Positions 33,953 through 43,407 of a DNA stretch of 64,000 bases are shown piece by piece; positions within the stretch are counted from its first letter, which is position 1; every line of letters starts with the position of its first letter. The position numbers and the translations under genes are program-made. This DNA is from Peribacillus sp044761665 (GTDB lineage: Bacteria > Bacillota > Bacilli > Bacillales > DSM-1321), in assembly GCF_044761665.1 (NCBI RefSeq), contig NZ_JBIWCW010000001.1, forward strand, positions 62,001 to 126,000, given 5' to 3'. The notes beneath the pieces are model-generated. The model did no database searches, was not told where the DNA came from, and was given only the letters and a program-made list of their open reading frames with translations.

Positions 33953-35623
33953 TTATACACTTTCTTTTTTTGAGGGGTCCAAGGAAGTTAATATCTGTTC
34001 GGACATCAACTCTTTATTCAGCGCCTTGTCCAATACTTCTTTTACATTCGTAACAGGGATGATATCGATCCCTTTTATTTCTTGGAGGAGTGGCTGCATA
34101 TTTTCCGCTGGGATAATAACGGTCTTCGCCCCAGCCATTTTTGCTGCCTTGATTTTCGGAATGACGCCTCCGATCGGTTTAACTCCGCCATGAATGCTAA
34201 TCTCTCCAGTCATCGCTACCATATGGTCCACAGGGATTTTATAGATGGCCGAGTAAATGCCCGTTGCCATCGCTATACCCGCTGACGGACCATCCACAGG
34301 GCTACCTCCCGGGAAGTTAACATGGATATCAAATTGATCCGCCGGTACACCCATGGAACGCAAGACGGTGATAACATTTTCTATCGAGCCCTTGGCCATG
34401 CTCTTGCGACGGATGGATTTCCCATTTCCACCACCGATGCTCTCTTCTTCGACAATTCCGGTGATATTGATTGAACCTTTTTCATTAGAAGCAGCCATCA
34501 CGGTCACTTCTATTTCCAACAATGCACCACTATTAGGACCATAAACGGCTAGGCCATTGACAAGACCTATTTTGGGACTGGATTCTATTTTCCGGTCCAT
34601 TCTCTGCGTTAATTGGCTGCTATGAGCCATCCAATCAATATCTTCTTCCCTAATGAAACTCCGATTTTCATTGATCGAGATACCAGCCAATGTTTGAATC
34701 ATATTGACAGCTTCCCTGCCATTTCGGGCGTAATCCGATATCGACTCAAGCCCTTTTTCACTGATTGTAATACCTACCTTATCTGAAGCATTTTTAGCCA
34801 CGGATATGATTTCCTCACGGTCAAGTTCACGGAAAAATACTTCAATGCATCTCGACCGAATGGCTGGGGCAATTTCATTTGGCGTTCTGGTAGTAGCACC
34901 AATCAAGCGAAAATCGGCAGGTAGACCATTCTTAAAAATATCATGGATATGGGTAGGTATGTTTTGATTTTCTTCTTGATAATAAGCACTTTCGAGAAAC
35001 ACTTTCCGGTCTTCCAGCACCTTTAGCAACTTGTTCATCTGAATGGGATGAAGTTCACCTATTTCATCAATGAATAGCACGCCACCATGAGCATTACTGA
35101 CGGCGCCCTGTTTTGGTTGAGGGATACCTGCCTGCCCCATGGCTCCGGCACCTTGATAAATTGGATCATGTACAGAGCCTATTAAAGGATCTGCAATTCC
35201 CCGTTCATCGAATCTAGCGGTGGTAGCATCCAGTTCGATAAAGACCGCAGACTTTTTGAATGGGGACTTTTCATTTTTCTTGGCTTCTTCCAAAACGATT
35301 CTTGCTGCTGCCGTTTTCCCTACTCCTGGAGGTCCATAAATAATCACATGCTGAGGATTCGGACCACACAAAGCTGCTTTTAAAGATTTGATGCCATCCT
35401 CCTGGCCGACGATATCTTTAAAGGTAATCGGTCTCACCTTTTCAGACAATGGCTCCGTTAATGAGATGGACCTCATCCTTTGCAACTGATCCATTTCCTT
35501 TCGTGAATCACGGTTAATAGAAACTTTTTGCGTCCGCTGGCCTTTTAATAAATTCAAAAAATATAAACCAATCACAATCCCAAAAAACAGCTGAATAAAT
35601 AATGCAATCCCTGTCCAATTCAT
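33953..35623 (-). CDS. lonB: ATP-dependent protease LonB (membrane-anchored, forespore type)
   Basis: 556 aa from ATG 35623, chosen because GCAGGAGGG lies 5-6 nt upstream and the protein then starts MNWTGIALFIQLFFG, a membrane anchor as in B. subtilis LonB (552 aa). The longer frame from 35725 has no site. Walker A is GPPGVGKTAAARI near 85 and the protease serine is in DGPSAGIAMATG near 455. LonB is made in the forespore under sigma-F; a matching promoter is seen. Confidence 0.95.
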   Translation of the reverse strand: MNWTGIALFIQLFFGIVIGLYFLNLLKGQRTQKVSINRDSRKEMDQLQRMRSISLTEPLSEKVRPITFKDIVGQEDGIKSLKAALCGPNPQHVIIYGPPGVGKTAAARIVLEEAKKNEKSPFKKSAVFIELDATTARFDERGIADPLIGSVHDPIYQGAGAMGQAGIPQPKQGAVSNAHGGVLFIDEIGELHPIQMNKLLKVLEDRKVFLESAYYQEENQNIPTHIHDIFKNGLPADFRLIGATTRTPNEIAPAIRSRCIEVFFRELDREEIISVAKNASDKVGITISEKGLESISDYARNGREAVNMIQTLAGISINENRSFIREEDIDWMAHSSQLTQRMDRKIESSPKIGLVNGLAVYGPNSGALLEIEVTVMAASNEKGSINITGIVEEESIGGGNGKSIRRKSMAKGSIENVITVLRSMGVPADQFDIHVNFPGGSPVDGPSAGIAMATGIYSAIYKIPVDHMVAMTGEISIHGGVKPIGGVIPKIKAAKMAGAKTVIIPAENMQPLLQEIKGIDIIPVTNVKEVLDKALNKELMSEQILTSLDPSKKESV

Positions 35624-35658
35624 CGTTTTCCCTCCTGCTACTGCCTTGTCATTTCTGA

Positions 35659-35688
35659 TAGTATCTCCTAGCGGAGGGCGAAATAATC
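35659..35688 (-). promoter_or_regulatory. Candidate sigma-F promoter of lonB
   Basis: The minus strand reads GATTA (35684-35688), 15 nt, GGAGATACTA (35659-35668). The second box fits the sigma-F/G -10 pattern GGNRANAHTR exactly; the -35 fits GYATA poorly. It is about 36 nt from the start codon. Confidence 0.55.
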
Positions 35689-35756
35689 CAATAAATAAGG
35701 GATGTAAATTTTGGTGTTTAATCATAGAACCGGAGATGTGTAACTTTGTTGAAAAA

Positions 35757-35789
35757 GCAAAAAAACTGCCAGACGAACTGGCAGTTTTG
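35757..35789 (-). terminator. Terminator of clpX
   Basis: The minus strand reads AACTGCCAG-ttcgt-CTGGCAGTT followed by TTTTTG, about 15 nt after the stop. Confidence 0.85.
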
Positions 35790-35800
35790 TGACTATTAAA

Positions 35801-37069
35801 TTAAGCAGAAGTTTTCTTTTCTTCTCCCTGGATGGTAGTACCATCTTTAAGTACAAGCTTCGGTGTTTCATTTTTCGCGATTGTGTTACCTGTGATTACA
35901 CATTTAGCAACATCATCACGTGATGGAAGATCGAACATCACTTCAAGGATAATACCTTCAATGATGGAACGAAGTCCACGTGCACCTGTTTTACGTTCAA
36001 TCGCTTTTTTAGCGATTTCACTTAGTGCTTCCTGTTCGAATTCCAATTCTACATCATCCAGCTCAAGTAATTTTTGATACTGTTTCACAAGAGCATTTTT
36101 CGGTTTTGTCAGAATCTCAATCAAAGCTGCTTCGTCCAATTGCTCCAATGTAGCAATAACTGGAAGGCGGCCGATGAATTCCGGAATCAAACCAAAACGA
36201 AGTAAATCTTCAGGAAGAACTTTAGAAAGCAATTCTTTTTCTGCAATATCATCTTTTTTAACATCAGAACCAAAGCCAATGACTTTTTGACCTAAACGGC
36301 GTTTGATGATTGGTTCGATGCCGTCAAAAGCACCGCCACAGATGAATAAGATATTAGTCGTATCGATTTGAATGAACTCTTGATGAGGATGCTTACGCCC
36401 ACCTTGTGGCGGAACGCTAGCCACGGTACCTTCAAGAATTTTCAGCAAGGCTTGCTGTACGCCTTCACCGGATACATCACGTGTAATAGATGGATTCTCG
36501 GATTTACGGGCTACCTTATCGATTTCATCGATATAAATGATTCCTTTTTCCGCTTTCTCCACATCATAATCAGCTGCTTGGATCAGTTTAAGAAGGATGT
36601 TTTCTACATCTTCCCCAACATAACCAGCTTCCGTTAATGAAGTTGCATCGGCAATAGCAAAAGGAACATTTAATAGACGTGCCAAAGTTTGAGCAAGAAG
36701 CGTTTTCCCGCTTCCTGTCGGTCCTATAAGAGCAATATTACTTTTAGAAAGCTCGACGTCATCAACTTTGCTATTGGAATTAATACGCTTATAATGATTA
36801 TAAACAGCAACAGCTAGAGATTTTTTAGCCTGTTCTTGTCCAATCACATATTCGTCCAGAATCCCACGGATTTCCTTAGGTTTAGGTACATCTCTGAATT
36901 CTACTTCCTCATCAGTACCTAGCTCTTCTTCAACGATTTCAGTACAAAGCTCGATACACTCGTCACAAATATATACACCTGGACCAGCTACCAGTTTACG
37001 GACCTGTTCTTGAGTTTTTCCACAAAAAGAACATTTTAATTGTCCCTTTTCATCATTAAATTTAAACAT
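35801..37069 (-). CDS. clpX: ClpX ATPase subunit of ClpXP
   Basis: 422 aa. The C4 zinc-binding domain lies at residues 13-41 (CSFCGK and CDECIELC), Walker A GPTGSGKTLLAQ near 115, Walker B IIYIDEIDK near 180, and the sensor-2 region GARGLRSIIEG near 368. It unfolds substrates and feeds ClpP. It lies between tig and lonB as in B. subtilis. Confidence 0.97.
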   Translation of the reverse strand: MFKFNDEKGQLKCSFCGKTQEQVRKLVAGPGVYICDECIELCTEIVEEELGTDEEVEFRDVPKPKEIRGILDEYVIGQEQAKKSLAVAVYNHYKRINSNSKVDDVELSKSNIALIGPTGSGKTLLAQTLARLLNVPFAIADATSLTEAGYVGEDVENILLKLIQAADYDVEKAEKGIIYIDEIDKVARKSENPSITRDVSGEGVQQALLKILEGTVASVPPQGGRKHPHQEFIQIDTTNILFICGGAFDGIEPIIKRRLGQKVIGFGSDVKKDDIAEKELLSKVLPEDLLRFGLIPEFIGRLPVIATLEQLDEAALIEILTKPKNALVKQYQKLLELDDVELEFEQEALSEIAKKAIERKTGARGLRSIIEGIILEVMFDLPSRDDVAKCVITGNTIAKNETPKLVLKDGTTIQGEEKKTSA

Positions 37070-37430
37070 GTACGTTCACCCCTTTAAATACTCTTCCAAC
37101 TCTAGCGATGTATATGGCGCCTAATCCAAAATGGAGCAGACACACAACTACTTAAGCGTTCCAAAATCCCTAGTATGTTTTGCATTCTATCACGTTCTTG
37201 GATATTTTGTAACAAATACGCTCACTAACAAGTTGTCCAATAAGTACAAAATTTCATTTCATATGTATGTTTCCATTTATCAGTATATCCAAACTCTTCG
37301 GTTTTTAAAAATAGGTTTTTCTGTATAAATATGTATATGCCGCGTTAGAACTAATCTACACTGAAATGAAAAAAAAATCAATCAGAAACTATCTGATAGT
37401 TAAAATTACCAACAAATTCTTAATATGTAT
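37070..37430. other. Upstream region of clpX
   Basis: AT-rich gap of about 360 nt. On the minus strand an extended -10 element TGATAGAAT (TAGAAT at 37184-37189) lies 17 nt after TTACAA. That gives a long leader of about 105 nt before the clpX ATG. No protein gene is seen. Confidence 0.45.
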
Positions 37431-37461
37431 AAAACAAGGCACGATTACTCGCGCCTTGTTC
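37431..37461 (-). terminator. Terminator of tig
   Basis: The minus strand reads AACAAGGC-gcgagtaatcgt-GCCTTGTT followed by TTATAC, about 40 nt before reaching the gap upstream of clpX. Confidence 0.75.
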
Positions 37462-37500
37462 TTTGAAAGAAATATTTACAAACCGTTACTTAAAAATAAA

Positions 37501-38793
37501 TTATTTTGCTTCAACTGTTTTGCTGTTTTCCACCAAGAAGTCAATTGCTTTCTTAATTTTAAGATCGCCTTTGATGTTTTCTAGGTTTCCAAGAGCTTGT
37601 TTGATCGCGTCAACTTCCATGTTGTACATTGTAGCCATTTGAGCCAGTTCAGCTTCAACGTCTTCGTCAGTTGCTTCGATTTTTTCAACTTCAGCGATTG
37701 CTTCAAGAGTCAAGCTTGTACGAACTTGTCCTTTAGCTTCTTCTTTCATTTGTGCTTTTAAAGCTTCTTCGTCTTGACCTGAGAATTGGTAGTAAAGTTC
37801 TAAGTTTAGGCCTTGAGATTGAATGCGTTGAGAGAACTCATTCATCATGCGGTCTACTTCGTTAGAAATCATAGCTTCAGGAATGTCCATTTCTGCACCT
37901 TCAACAGCTTTACCGATTACAGTGTTTTGTACGAAGTTTTCTTCTTCATGTTTTTTGTCATGCTCTAATTTATGTTTAGTTTTTTCTTTTAGTTCAGCTA
38001 ACGTTTCAACTTCTTCGTCAACGTCTTTCGCGAACTCATCATCCAACTCAGGAAGTTGTTTTGTTTTGATTTCGTGAATTTTCACTTTGAATACAGCTGG
38101 TTTACCTGCAAGTTCAGCAGCATGGTATTCTTCAGGGAATGTAACTTCGATGTCTTTTTCAGCACCTGTTTCAAGACCAACAAGTTGCTCTTCGAAACCA
38201 GGGATGAATGAGTTAGAACCGATTTCTAGTGAATGGTTTTCTGAAGCTCCGCCTTCGAATGCTTCACCATCAACAAATCCTTCAAAATCAAGAACGACTG
38301 TATCGCCTTCTGCAGCTTGTCCTTCTTCTTTAACAACAAGTTCAGCTTGACGTTCTTGCATTGATTTCAATTCGTTATCAACGTCTTCGTCAGTTACTTC
38401 AGTATTGAATTTTTCCACTTCAACACCTTTGTAATCTCCTAATTTAACTTCAGGCTTAACTGTTACAGTAGCCGTGAAGATTAGGTTTTCGCCTTTTTCC
38501 ATTTTCTCGATGTCGATTTCTGGACGATCTACAGGCTGAATTCCAGCTTCTTCGACAGCATTTGCATATGCATCAGGAAGGATGAAATCAAGAGCATCTT
38601 GATATAATGATTCTACGCCGTATTTCTTTTCGAACATTTGACGTGGCATTTTACCTTTACGGAAGCCAGGTACGTTTACTTGTTTTACTACTTTTTTGAA
38701 TGCTGCGTCTAAACCTTCGTTTACTTTTACAGCTTCTACTTCGATTGTTAATACGCCTTGATTACCTTCTTGTTTTTCCCATTTTACAGACAT
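37501..38793 (-). CDS. tig: Trigger factor
   Basis: 430 aa from ATG 38793, where GGAGGG lies 6 nt upstream; the longer frame from 38856 lacks a site. It has the ribosome-binding signature GFRKGKMPRQMFEKKYG near 43, the FKBP-type PPIase domain (about 150-245, EGDTVVLDFEGFVDGEAFEGG) and the helical chaperone arms after 250. It meets nascent chains at the ribosome exit. It is followed by clpX. Confidence 0.96.
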   Translation of the reverse strand: MSVKWEKQEGNQGVLTIEVEAVKVNEGLDAAFKKVVKQVNVPGFRKGKMPRQMFEKKYGVESLYQDALDFILPDAYANAVEEAGIQPVDRPEIDIEKMEKGENLIFTATVTVKPEVKLGDYKGVEVEKFNTEVTDEDVDNELKSMQERQAELVVKEEGQAAEGDTVVLDFEGFVDGEAFEGGASENHSLEIGSNSFIPGFEEQLVGLETGAEKDIEVTFPEEYHAAELAGKPAVFKVKIHEIKTKQLPELDDEFAKDVDEEVETLAELKEKTKHKLEHDKKHEEENFVQNTVIGKAVEGAEMDIPEAMISNEVDRMMNEFSQRIQSQGLNLELYYQFSGQDEEALKAQMKEEAKGQVRTSLTLEAIAEVEKIEATDEDVEAELAQMATMYNMEVDAIKQALGNLENIKGDLKIKKAIDFLVENSKTVEAK

Positions 38794-38979
38794 GTGTTTC
38801 CCTCCAAAAAGATCTATATACTTCAATAATAAGCATTGGATGAATATGCTTTGCAAGTGTTAACAAGTCATCCTTCAAATATACCCAAGAAAAAAATTGG
38901 GAATTCGTCAAAATTAGACGATTATACATTACAACCACTACATTATAACACAGGTTCAAACCGTTACAACAGCAATAGG

Positions 38980-40011
38980 TTAAATAATGGGGTAAGAAAT
39001 TTCTTCGATTTCTTTTATTTGGGCCAGAATATTCATAACCGATTCCCCACCAACGGAATAATTATCCGATATATCCTCGACCAGATTTTCCCCAGTCATA
39101 TACTGTTCCGCTAACGCATGATAGGCAGCCGCCCATACAGGAATCTTTTCTGGTTCTGGTTCAAATGGATACAACAGAAAGGAATGCCGTTCAATTAAAC
39201 TATGCACCATTTTAAATAAACTCGGGTTTTTCTGACTGATTTCTTCTTCAATTAGGGCCTTTATCGTTTTTGAAAAATGAGTTTCCTTCCATTCTTCCAA
39301 CTCGCTCGGAATGACAACCTGGGATTCACCAAATTTTTTAACAGTCACTTCTTCGTTATATTCCTGATCGATAAGTATGTTAAGGAGCATGGTTTTGAAA
39401 AAGGGATGCCCTACACTTTCTTGAAGAAACTGCTCGATTTGTGGGATAAATGGTCGAATGTTTAGATTCGTTAGTTTTGATATCACTAGCAACATTTCTT
39501 GATCCGTTTTCCCACCGAACAACTCTTCCTGTTGCAGTTCTTCTTCAAGAAGCTGTTTACCCCTGTCCGATTCCTCTTTTTTTTCTTCGAGTGCCCGTTT
39601 GCTGAAATGAAGCATTTTTTCAAAATGCTCTTCTTGGTCAAACGGTATTTGATTTTCATCAAATAAAAGTTCAATCGTCGTAATCATTTCCTGATGTTCA
39701 TTTAATTGTAGTAGAACCATCAAATAGATGTTAATCAATTGAAAATAGTCCCCAATTCCCTTATTAAGCATCTCTTGACACAATTCTTTGGCCTCTGCAT
39801 AATGTTCAAGCTCGACAAGGGATACAACTAAACCCATACAGACTTCATCATTATCCGGCTCAAATTCCCGTGCTTGACTGAAGAGGAGAGCTGCCTCTTT
39901 AAAATTCCTGTTCCCAAGCTCATCCAGCCCTTTAATGATTAGCCTCTCCCCCAGGTTTGGGAAGGCAATGACCTTGGAATCTTCCTGGTTCTTACCATTA
40001 TTATCAACCAT
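38980..40011 (-). CDS. ysoA: TPR-repeat protein YsoA
   Basis: 343 aa, similar in length and position to B. subtilis ysoA (between tig and leuD). TPR-like units are visible at ~28-60 (GLDELGNRNFKEAALLFSQA) and ~62-95 (LVVSLVELEHYAEAKELCQE). The rest is helical and acidic. No signal or membrane segment. The function is unknown. Confidence 0.82.
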   Translation of the reverse strand: MVDNNGKNQEDSKVIAFPNLGERLIIKGLDELGNRNFKEAALLFSQAREFEPDNDEVCMGLVVSLVELEHYAEAKELCQEMLNKGIGDYFQLINIYLMVLLQLNEHQEMITTIELLFDENQIPFDQEEHFEKMLHFSKRALEEKKEESDRGKQLLEEELQQEELFGGKTDQEMLLVISKLTNLNIRPFIPQIEQFLQESVGHPFFKTMLLNILIDQEYNEEVTVKKFGESQVVIPSELEEWKETHFSKTIKALIEEEISQKNPSLFKMVHSLIERHSFLLYPFEPEPEKIPVWAAAYHALAEQYMTGENLVEDISDNYSVGGESVMNILAQIKEIEEISYPII

Positions 40012-40120
40012 CCTAGTTTTTCACCTCGCCGTTCGCATTTTGAAAGATAGTTTAGCATGTAATAGAACGAAATTCAAAAATCAGTCACCTCTCCATGAAC
40101 GTCTATTAACCCACACAAAC

Positions 40121-40156
40121 AAACGAGCTTCCTATTTTAAGTTAAAAGGAAGCTCG
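40121..40156 (-). terminator. Terminator of the ilv-leu operon
   Basis: The minus strand reads GAGCTTCC-ttttaacttaaaata-GGAAGCTC followed by GTTTGTTTG, about 15 nt after leuD. Confidence 0.75.
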
Positions 40157-40169
40157 AACCCTATATTCT

Positions 40170-40775
40170 TTATACACTTGACATGGCGTCTTTTTGATTT
40201 TCATAAACTGATATCCTATCATCGTACTGAAGCGTGATCGAGATTTCATCCCAGCCTTTGACCAGCATTTCCTTCCAATAAGGATGTATCTCGAAGCTCG
40301 CCTCAAACCCTTGGTCATCTACCACGGTTTGATTGGGAAGATCGATCGTCAATTCATAGTCAGGGGCAGAAACTCTCTCCATCAGGTACTGGACTTGCTC
40401 TGGAGTTAACGCGATGGGGACCATCCCATTTTTCATGCAGTTGCTTTTGAAAATGTCCGCATAAGATGGGGCGATGACAATATCAAAACCATAATCTTTC
40501 AACGACCACGGTGCATGCTCCCTTGATGATCCGCAACCAAAATTTTCTCCTGCAATTAATATGGAGGTATCACGATTATGGGGCTGATTCAATTCGAAAT
40601 CAGGTCGCTCATTGCCATCTTCATCGAAACGCCAGTTATAGAATAAAAATTCGCCAAAGCCGCTTCTTTCGATTCGTTTTAAAAATTGCTTTGGAATGAT
40701 TTGATCCGTATCCACATTTTTACGGTTAAGGGCCGCCGCTCTTCCTTTATATATCGTAATGGGTTCCATTTCCAT
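40170..40775 (-). CDS. leuD: 3-isopropylmalate dehydratase small subunit
   Basis: 201 aa. Swivel-domain motifs: NVDTDQIIPKQFLKRIE near 20 and the active loop GENFGCGSSREHAPWSL near 78. With LeuC it isomerises 2- to 3-isopropylmalate. It is the last gene of the operon, 26 nt after leuC. Confidence 0.97.
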   Translation of the reverse strand: MEMEPITIYKGRAAALNRKNVDTDQIIPKQFLKRIERSGFGEFLFYNWRFDEDGNERPDFELNQPHNRDTSILIAGENFGCGSSREHAPWSLKDYGFDIVIAPSYADIFKSNCMKNGMVPIALTPEQVQYLMERVSAPDYELTIDLPNQTVVDDQGFEASFEIHPYWKEMLVKGWDEISITLQYDDRISVYENQKDAMSSV

Positions 40776-40801
40776 TCTACACCTCCAAATGTTTTATTTG
40801 A

Positions 40802-42211
40802 TCAATGGATCTGTTCTGTTTTTTTCAAATTTCTTATATCGACAAACTTCCCATATATGGCTGCAGCTGCCGCCATGGCCGGACTTACTAGATGGGTCCT
40901 CGCTCCCGCTCCTTGACGTCCCTCAAAATTCCGGTTACTAGTGGAGGCACAATGTTCACCAGCAGGTACAGCATCAGGATTCATGCTCAAGCACATGCTA
41001 CAACCTGATTCCCTCCACTCAAAACCCGAAGATTTGAAAATTTCATCCAAGCCTTCTTCTTCTGCCTGTCTTTTTACACTCTGTGAGCCTGGTACTACCA
41101 TTGCACGTACACCCTTTTTAACCACCCTGCCTTCAACCATATCAGCTGCCTGGCGCAAGTCCTCAATCCTTGAATTCGTACATGAACCGATAAATACATG
41201 TTGAACAGGGATATCGGTAATCGCCATTCCTTCTTGAAGACCCATATATTCAAGCGCACGGACGAGCTCTTTCGAATCATTGCTATCTCCCGAAGAATTT
41301 GGTACACTTCCTTCCACCCCACTAGCCATACCCGGGTTTGTTCCCCAGCTGACCATTGGCGAAATCAAGCTGCCATCAAGGATGATTTCACGGTCATACA
41401 CCGCATCTGCGTCACTAGCAAGTGATTTCCACTCCTGAACACAACGTTCAAATTCTTCTCCTTTTGATACATATTTACGACCTTTCAAATAGGAGAATGT
41501 GGTTTCATCAGGTGCCACTAACCCCGCTCTCGCTCCGCCTTCAATCGACATATTACATACTGTCATTCTTTCTTCCATCGACATTCCTTCGAAAACTTCT
41601 CCACAGTATTCAATGATATGCCCTGTTCCAAAGTCGACACCGAATTTAGATATGACATATAAAATGACATCTTTCGCCATGACACCATGACCAAGTTTCC
41701 CGTTAACCTCAAGCTTTAACGTTTTCGGTTTTGTTTGCCAAAGTGATTGAGTGGCCAAAACATGCTCAACTTCACTTGTTCCTATCCCAAAGGCAATCGA
41801 TCCGAACGCCCCATGAGTAGATGTATGGCTGTCACCGCAAACAATTGTCATTCCAGGCTGAGTAAGACCTAATTCTGGGCCGATAACGTGCACGATCCCT
41901 TGTTCAGGACTGTCTAAATCAGCAAGTCGGATGCCGAATTCCTTACAGTTTTTATCTAGTGCTTCCAACTGCTTTCTTGCGATATCATCTTGAATGAAAT
42001 AGCGGTTCACAGTCGGTACATTGTGATCCATTGTGGCGAAGGTTCGATCCGGCCTTCTTACTTTACGCCCTTTTAATCTCAAACCTTCAAATGCCTGAGG
42101 GGATGTCACTTCATGAATATATTGAAGATCTATATACAATAAATCCGGTTTATTTTCCTCTTCATTTATAATATGGCTTTCCCATATTTTTTCAATTATC
42201 GATTTACCCAC
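40802..42211 (-). CDS. leuC: 3-isopropylmalate dehydratase large subunit
   Basis: 469 aa from GTG 42211, with AGGTGG 6 nt upstream; this gives a start VGKSIIEKIWESH, typical of LeuC, unlike the ATG at 42226. The 4Fe-4S cysteines are in VFIGSCTNSR near 346 and in SGCSMCLSMNPD near 406-410. It is an aconitase-family enzyme of leucine synthesis. A strong hairpin separates it from leuB. Confidence 0.96.
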   Translation of the reverse strand: MGKSIIEKIWESHIINEEENKPDLLYIDLQYIHEVTSPQAFEGLRLKGRKVRRPDRTFATMDHNVPTVNRYFIQDDIARKQLEALDKNCKEFGIRLADLDSPEQGIVHVIGPELGLTQPGMTIVCGDSHTSTHGAFGSIAFGIGTSEVEHVLATQSLWQTKPKTLKLEVNGKLGHGVMAKDVILYVISKFGVDFGTGHIIEYCGEVFEGMSMEERMTVCNMSIEGGARAGLVAPDETTFSYLKGRKYVSKGEEFERCVQEWKSLASDADAVYDREIILDGSLISPMVSWGTNPGMASGVEGSVPNSSGDSNDSKELVRALEYMGLQEGMAITDIPVQHVFIGSCTNSRIEDLRQAADMVEGRVVKKGVRAMVVPGSQSVKRQAEEEGLDEIFKSSGFEWRESGCSMCLSMNPDAVPAGEHCASTSNRNFEGRQGAGARTHLVSPAMAAAAAIYGKFVDIRNLKKTEQIH

Positions 42212-42242
42212 TACTAACCACCTCAATCAATTTTATATTTTT

Positions 42243-42272
42243 TAAAAAACACGGCCTAAGTTTAGGCCGTGA
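42243..42272 (-). terminator. Strong hairpin with T tract between leuB and leuC
   Basis: The minus strand reads CACGGCCTAA-ac-TTAGGCCGTG followed by TTTTTTAAA. It has all the features of an intrinsic terminator but lies inside the operon. Confidence 0.85.
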
Positions 42273-42279
42273 AAGAAGG

Positions 42280-43392
42280 TTAAGCATAAGCTCCCATGAT
42301 GTTGGAGATGGCTTCCTGGTCTAATAGCGTCGCTTTTATCTGGGCAATCATTTCTGTTGTAGAAGTAATGGGAGCGTGACCGTTAGCAATATCCCCTGTC
42401 CTCAATCCATAATCGAGAATCGTCTCCACCGCTTGCTCGACCGCATCCGCTTCCTTTTCCAACCCGAATGATAAGCGTAGCAACGATGCAGCCGATAAAA
42501 TCGTCCCAATGGGATTAGCTAAGTTCTTACCAGCAATATCGGGAGCAGATCCATGAATCGGTTCGTATAAATTAGGTCCTTCCGTTGAAATAGAGGCGGA
42601 AGGCAGCATGCCAAGTGAACCAGTTAATACGGACGCTTCATCGCTTAAAATGTCGCCAAACATATTTTCCGTCACGATAATATCAAATTGCTTCGGATTC
42701 TTTATAAGCTGCATGGCAGCATTATCAACAAGCATGTGTTCAAGTTCCACTTCCGGATAATCTTTTGCGATTTCATCAGCCGTCTCCCGCCACATCCTAC
42801 TGGATTCAAGGACATTGGCTTTGTCGACCGATGTCACTTTTTTCTTGCGGTCGGAGGCCAATTTAAACGCAAGTTCGATGATCCGCTTCATTTCATCTTT
42901 CTGATAAAAGAGAGTATCGACGACCGCGTCTTTCCCCTCACGTTCCACGCGTTCGCTTGGCTTGCCAAAATAAAGGCCGCCCGTCAGTTCGCGTACAATG
43001 ATGAAATCCACATCTTCAATGAATTCCTTTTTAAGGGGGGAAGATTCCGATAAGCTGGAATAGTAGCTGATTGGACGAATGTTAGCATAGAGATTCAGTT
43101 CTTTGCGGATTTTCAACAACCCACGTTCAGGTCTTAAGTGTGCAGGTTCTGCATCCCACTGCGGTCCTCCGACAGCACCTAATAAAACCGCGTCGCTATT
43201 CTTACAGATCTCTATTGTTTTGTCCGGCAGTGGCGATCCAGTGTTATCAATTGCCCCTCCACCGATTTCACCATAATGAAATTCAAAATCGTGTCCGTAC
43301 CTTTGGGCAACGGCTTCAAGAATTTCTACAGCGCCTCTAGTCACTTCTTTCCCGATGCCATCTCCTTGAAGCACCGCAATATTCCTTTTCAT
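42280..43392 (-). CDS. leuB: 3-isopropylmalate dehydrogenase
   Basis: 370 aa. It has LQGDGIGKEVTRGAVEIL near 8, IVRELTGGLYFGKP near 135 and YEPIHGSAPDIAGK near 278, all hallmarks of NAD-dependent isopropylmalate dehydrogenase. It follows leuA by 15 nt. Confidence 0.97.
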   Translation of the reverse strand: MKRNIAVLQGDGIGKEVTRGAVEILEAVAQRYGHDFEFHYGEIGGGAIDNTGSPLPDKTIEICKNSDAVLLGAVGGPQWDAEPAHLRPERGLLKIRKELNLYANIRPISYYSSLSESSPLKKEFIEDVDFIIVRELTGGLYFGKPSERVEREGKDAVVDTLFYQKDEMKRIIELAFKLASDRKKKVTSVDKANVLESSRMWRETADEIAKDYPEVELEHMLVDNAAMQLIKNPKQFDIIVTENMFGDILSDEASVLTGSLGMLPSASISTEGPNLYEPIHGSAPDIAGKNLANPIGTILSAASLLRLSFGLEKEADAVEQAVETILDYGLRTGDIANGHAPITSTTEMIAQIKATLLDQEAISNIMGAYA

Positions 43393-43407
43393 CGAAATCT
43401 CCCCTTC

